DNA of 64,000 nt from Paenalcaligenes suwonensis (lineage in GTDB: Bacteria; Pseudomonadota; Gammaproteobacteria; Burkholderiales; Burkholderiaceae_B). Shown in pieces: positions 63,106 to 64,000 of this stretch (positions are counted from its first letter, which is position 1; each line of letters begins with the position of its first letter). The notes beneath the pieces were generated by a model. The model was not told where the DNA came from. It saw only the letters and a list, made by a program, of their open reading frames with translations, and ran no database searches. Where the stretch lies: the NCBI RefSeq assembly GCF_011290505.1, contig NZ_JAANPV010000001.1:124001-188000 (forward strand), in the 5' to 3' direction. The position numbers and the translations under genes are program-made.

Positions 63106-63957
63106 TTATTTGATGTCGCGCCAGTAGGCTTTGTTCAGACGCCAGGCAACAAAGAAGAAGATCAGCAAAAAGCCTATCACAGCATACCCAATTTTCTTAC
63201 GGGTATTTTGTACAGGTTCTGCCATCCATTGCATAAAGTTGCTCAGGTCAGCGACATCACTGGCGAATTCGGCGGCTTGCGACGCATTCACAGGTGTGTA
63301 CTTAACAGATTCACTGGCGCCACCTTTATAGTCAGCGGCTAGTGTTTCTTGTTTGCTGCTAGAGAAACCGTACTGGTCAAAATTAGTCACAGTGCGTACC
63401 CAAGATGGCTTGCCATCTGCACCCACCGCTTCAGCGACAGTTGTGCGTTCTACTTGGGTATGGCCCTGACGTTGCCACAACGCATGGGGCATACCTACAC
63501 TTGGGAACACCAAGTTATCCCAACCGGTAGGACGGTTAACGTCACGGTAGAAAGTGCGTAAGTAGGTGTAGATGTAATCGGTACCGCTTGGACCCAAGTT
63601 AGTAGACAGGGCACGTGCAGTAACCGACAGATCTGGAGGGGTAGCACCAAACCATTGTTTGCCGTCAGCAGGTGTCATGGCGATGGTCATCAGATCACCA
63701 ACCTTCTCGCCTGTGAACAGCAGGTTTTTGCGGATTTCTTCGTCTGTCAGGCCAATTTCCGTGAGCTTGTTGTAGCGCATGGAGTTGGCACTGTGACAGT
63801 TTAAACAGTAGTTAACGAACAGCTTGGCACCGTTTTGCAGTGCAGGCATGTCGGTAATACGATTAGGGGCGCTTTCCAAAGGGTAGCCTGCTTCGGCGGC
63901 AACCGCCACCGAGCAAGACAGGGACAACGCCAAGATTCCAAATAGTTTCTTAATCAT
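63106..63957 (-). CDS. petC: Cytochrome c1 of the cytochrome bc1 complex
   Basis: A 283-residue protein. The signal peptide MIKKLFGILALSLSCSVAVA is followed by the heme site CLNCH near residue 52. The axial Met is expected in a downstream GMPHALWQ-type segment, and a C-terminal membrane anchor lies near 255-275 (IGYAVIGFLLIFFFVAWRL). It carries electrons from the Rieske protein to soluble cytochrome c. It follows the end of cytochrome b. Confidence 0.94.
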   Translation of the reverse strand: MIKKLFGILALSLSCSVAVAAEAGYPLESAPNRITDMPALQNGAKLFVNYCLNCHSANSMRYNKLTEIGLTDEEIRKNLLFTGEKVGDLMTIAMTPADGKQWFGATPPDLSVTARALSTNLGPSGTDYIYTYLRTFYRDVNRPTGWDNLVFPSVGMPHALWQRQGHTQVERTTVAEAVGADGKPSWVRTVTNFDQYGFSSSKQETLAADYKGGASESVKYTPVNASQAAEFASDVADLSNFMQWMAEPVQNTRKKIGYAVIGFLLIFFFVAWRLNKAYWRDIK

Positions 63958-63976
63958 GGTCTATCCGTGTTGAGTC

Positions 63977-64000
63977 CTAGTGAGCGCGAAAGGTCACGCG
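63977..64000 (-). CDS. petB: C-terminal end of cytochrome b (partial)
   Basis: The last seven codons, RVTFRAH, then TAG. This ending is usual for cytochrome b of betaproteobacteria, and the position before cytochrome c1 is the expected one. The rest lies beyond the right edge. Confidence 0.6.
   Translation of the reverse strand, partial: RVTFRAH

Noticed and set aside
1-64000. CRISPR arrays
   Set aside because: No regularly spaced 20-40 bp repeats were seen; the only tandem repeats are the short 10- and 12-bp ones listed.

Overview
The window looks like a chromosomal segment of an Alcaligenaceae-type betaproteobacterium. The evidence is the leucine/isovalerate (liu) operon with a divergent AraC-type regulator, the petB-petC-sspA-sspB gene order, an AAHS-family transporter and a choline-type BCCT carrier. 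This placement is inferred from gene content and protein style, not from a marker gene.

Left chromosomal arm (1-18.8 kb). An outer-membrane efflux lipoprotein running off the left edge lies downstream of an OmpR/sensor-kinase pair. Next comes a three-gene membrane dehydrogenase of the gluconate 2-dehydrogenase type (Tat-exported small subunit, GMC flavoprotein, triheme cytochrome c). A gene-free stretch with a block of about 15% GC follows, then an aromatic-acid-type MFS transporter. A six-gene operon, liuA-liuB-liuC-liuD, acyl-CoA ligase and PaaY-like hexapeptide protein, is read leftwards, opposite an AraC-family regulator.

Mobile block (18.8-56.6 kb). Two genomic islands sit in tandem at the 3' end of one tRNA-Thr(TGT) gene. 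The intact tRNA is at 56646-56721, and 47-50 bp copies of its 3' half mark the island junctions at 18803 and 44672. Each island has its own tyrosine integrase beside its left junction, its own pair of putative integrase arm-site clusters (different sequences in the two islands), and its own hairpin terminator next to the tRNA end. Island 1 (about 25.9 kb) carries an accessory replication/recombination module, an RloC/PrrC-like anticodon nuclease, a serine resolvase and a complete type I BREX operon. In that operon an AlbA_2/GHKL ATPase gene is tightly inserted between pglX and pglZ. Island 2 (about 12 kb) carries an integrase, small regulators, a primase-like protein and an EcoR124-like (type IC) restriction-modification operon with a RhuM gene between hsdS and hsdR. 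Together they form a stacked anti-phage locus.

Right chromosomal arm (56.7-64 kb). After the tRNA come a BetT-like BCCT transporter, a sulfate uptake set (binding protein, CysT, CysW; no cysA), then sspB, sspA, cytochrome c1 and the last codons of cytochrome b, all read leftwards.

The most unusual points are the clean nested attachment architecture, the BREX operon with an embedded repeat-bearing ATPase and a mosaic pglX, length-variable 12-bp repeats in two defence genes, and several unexplained repeats and small genes in the islands.
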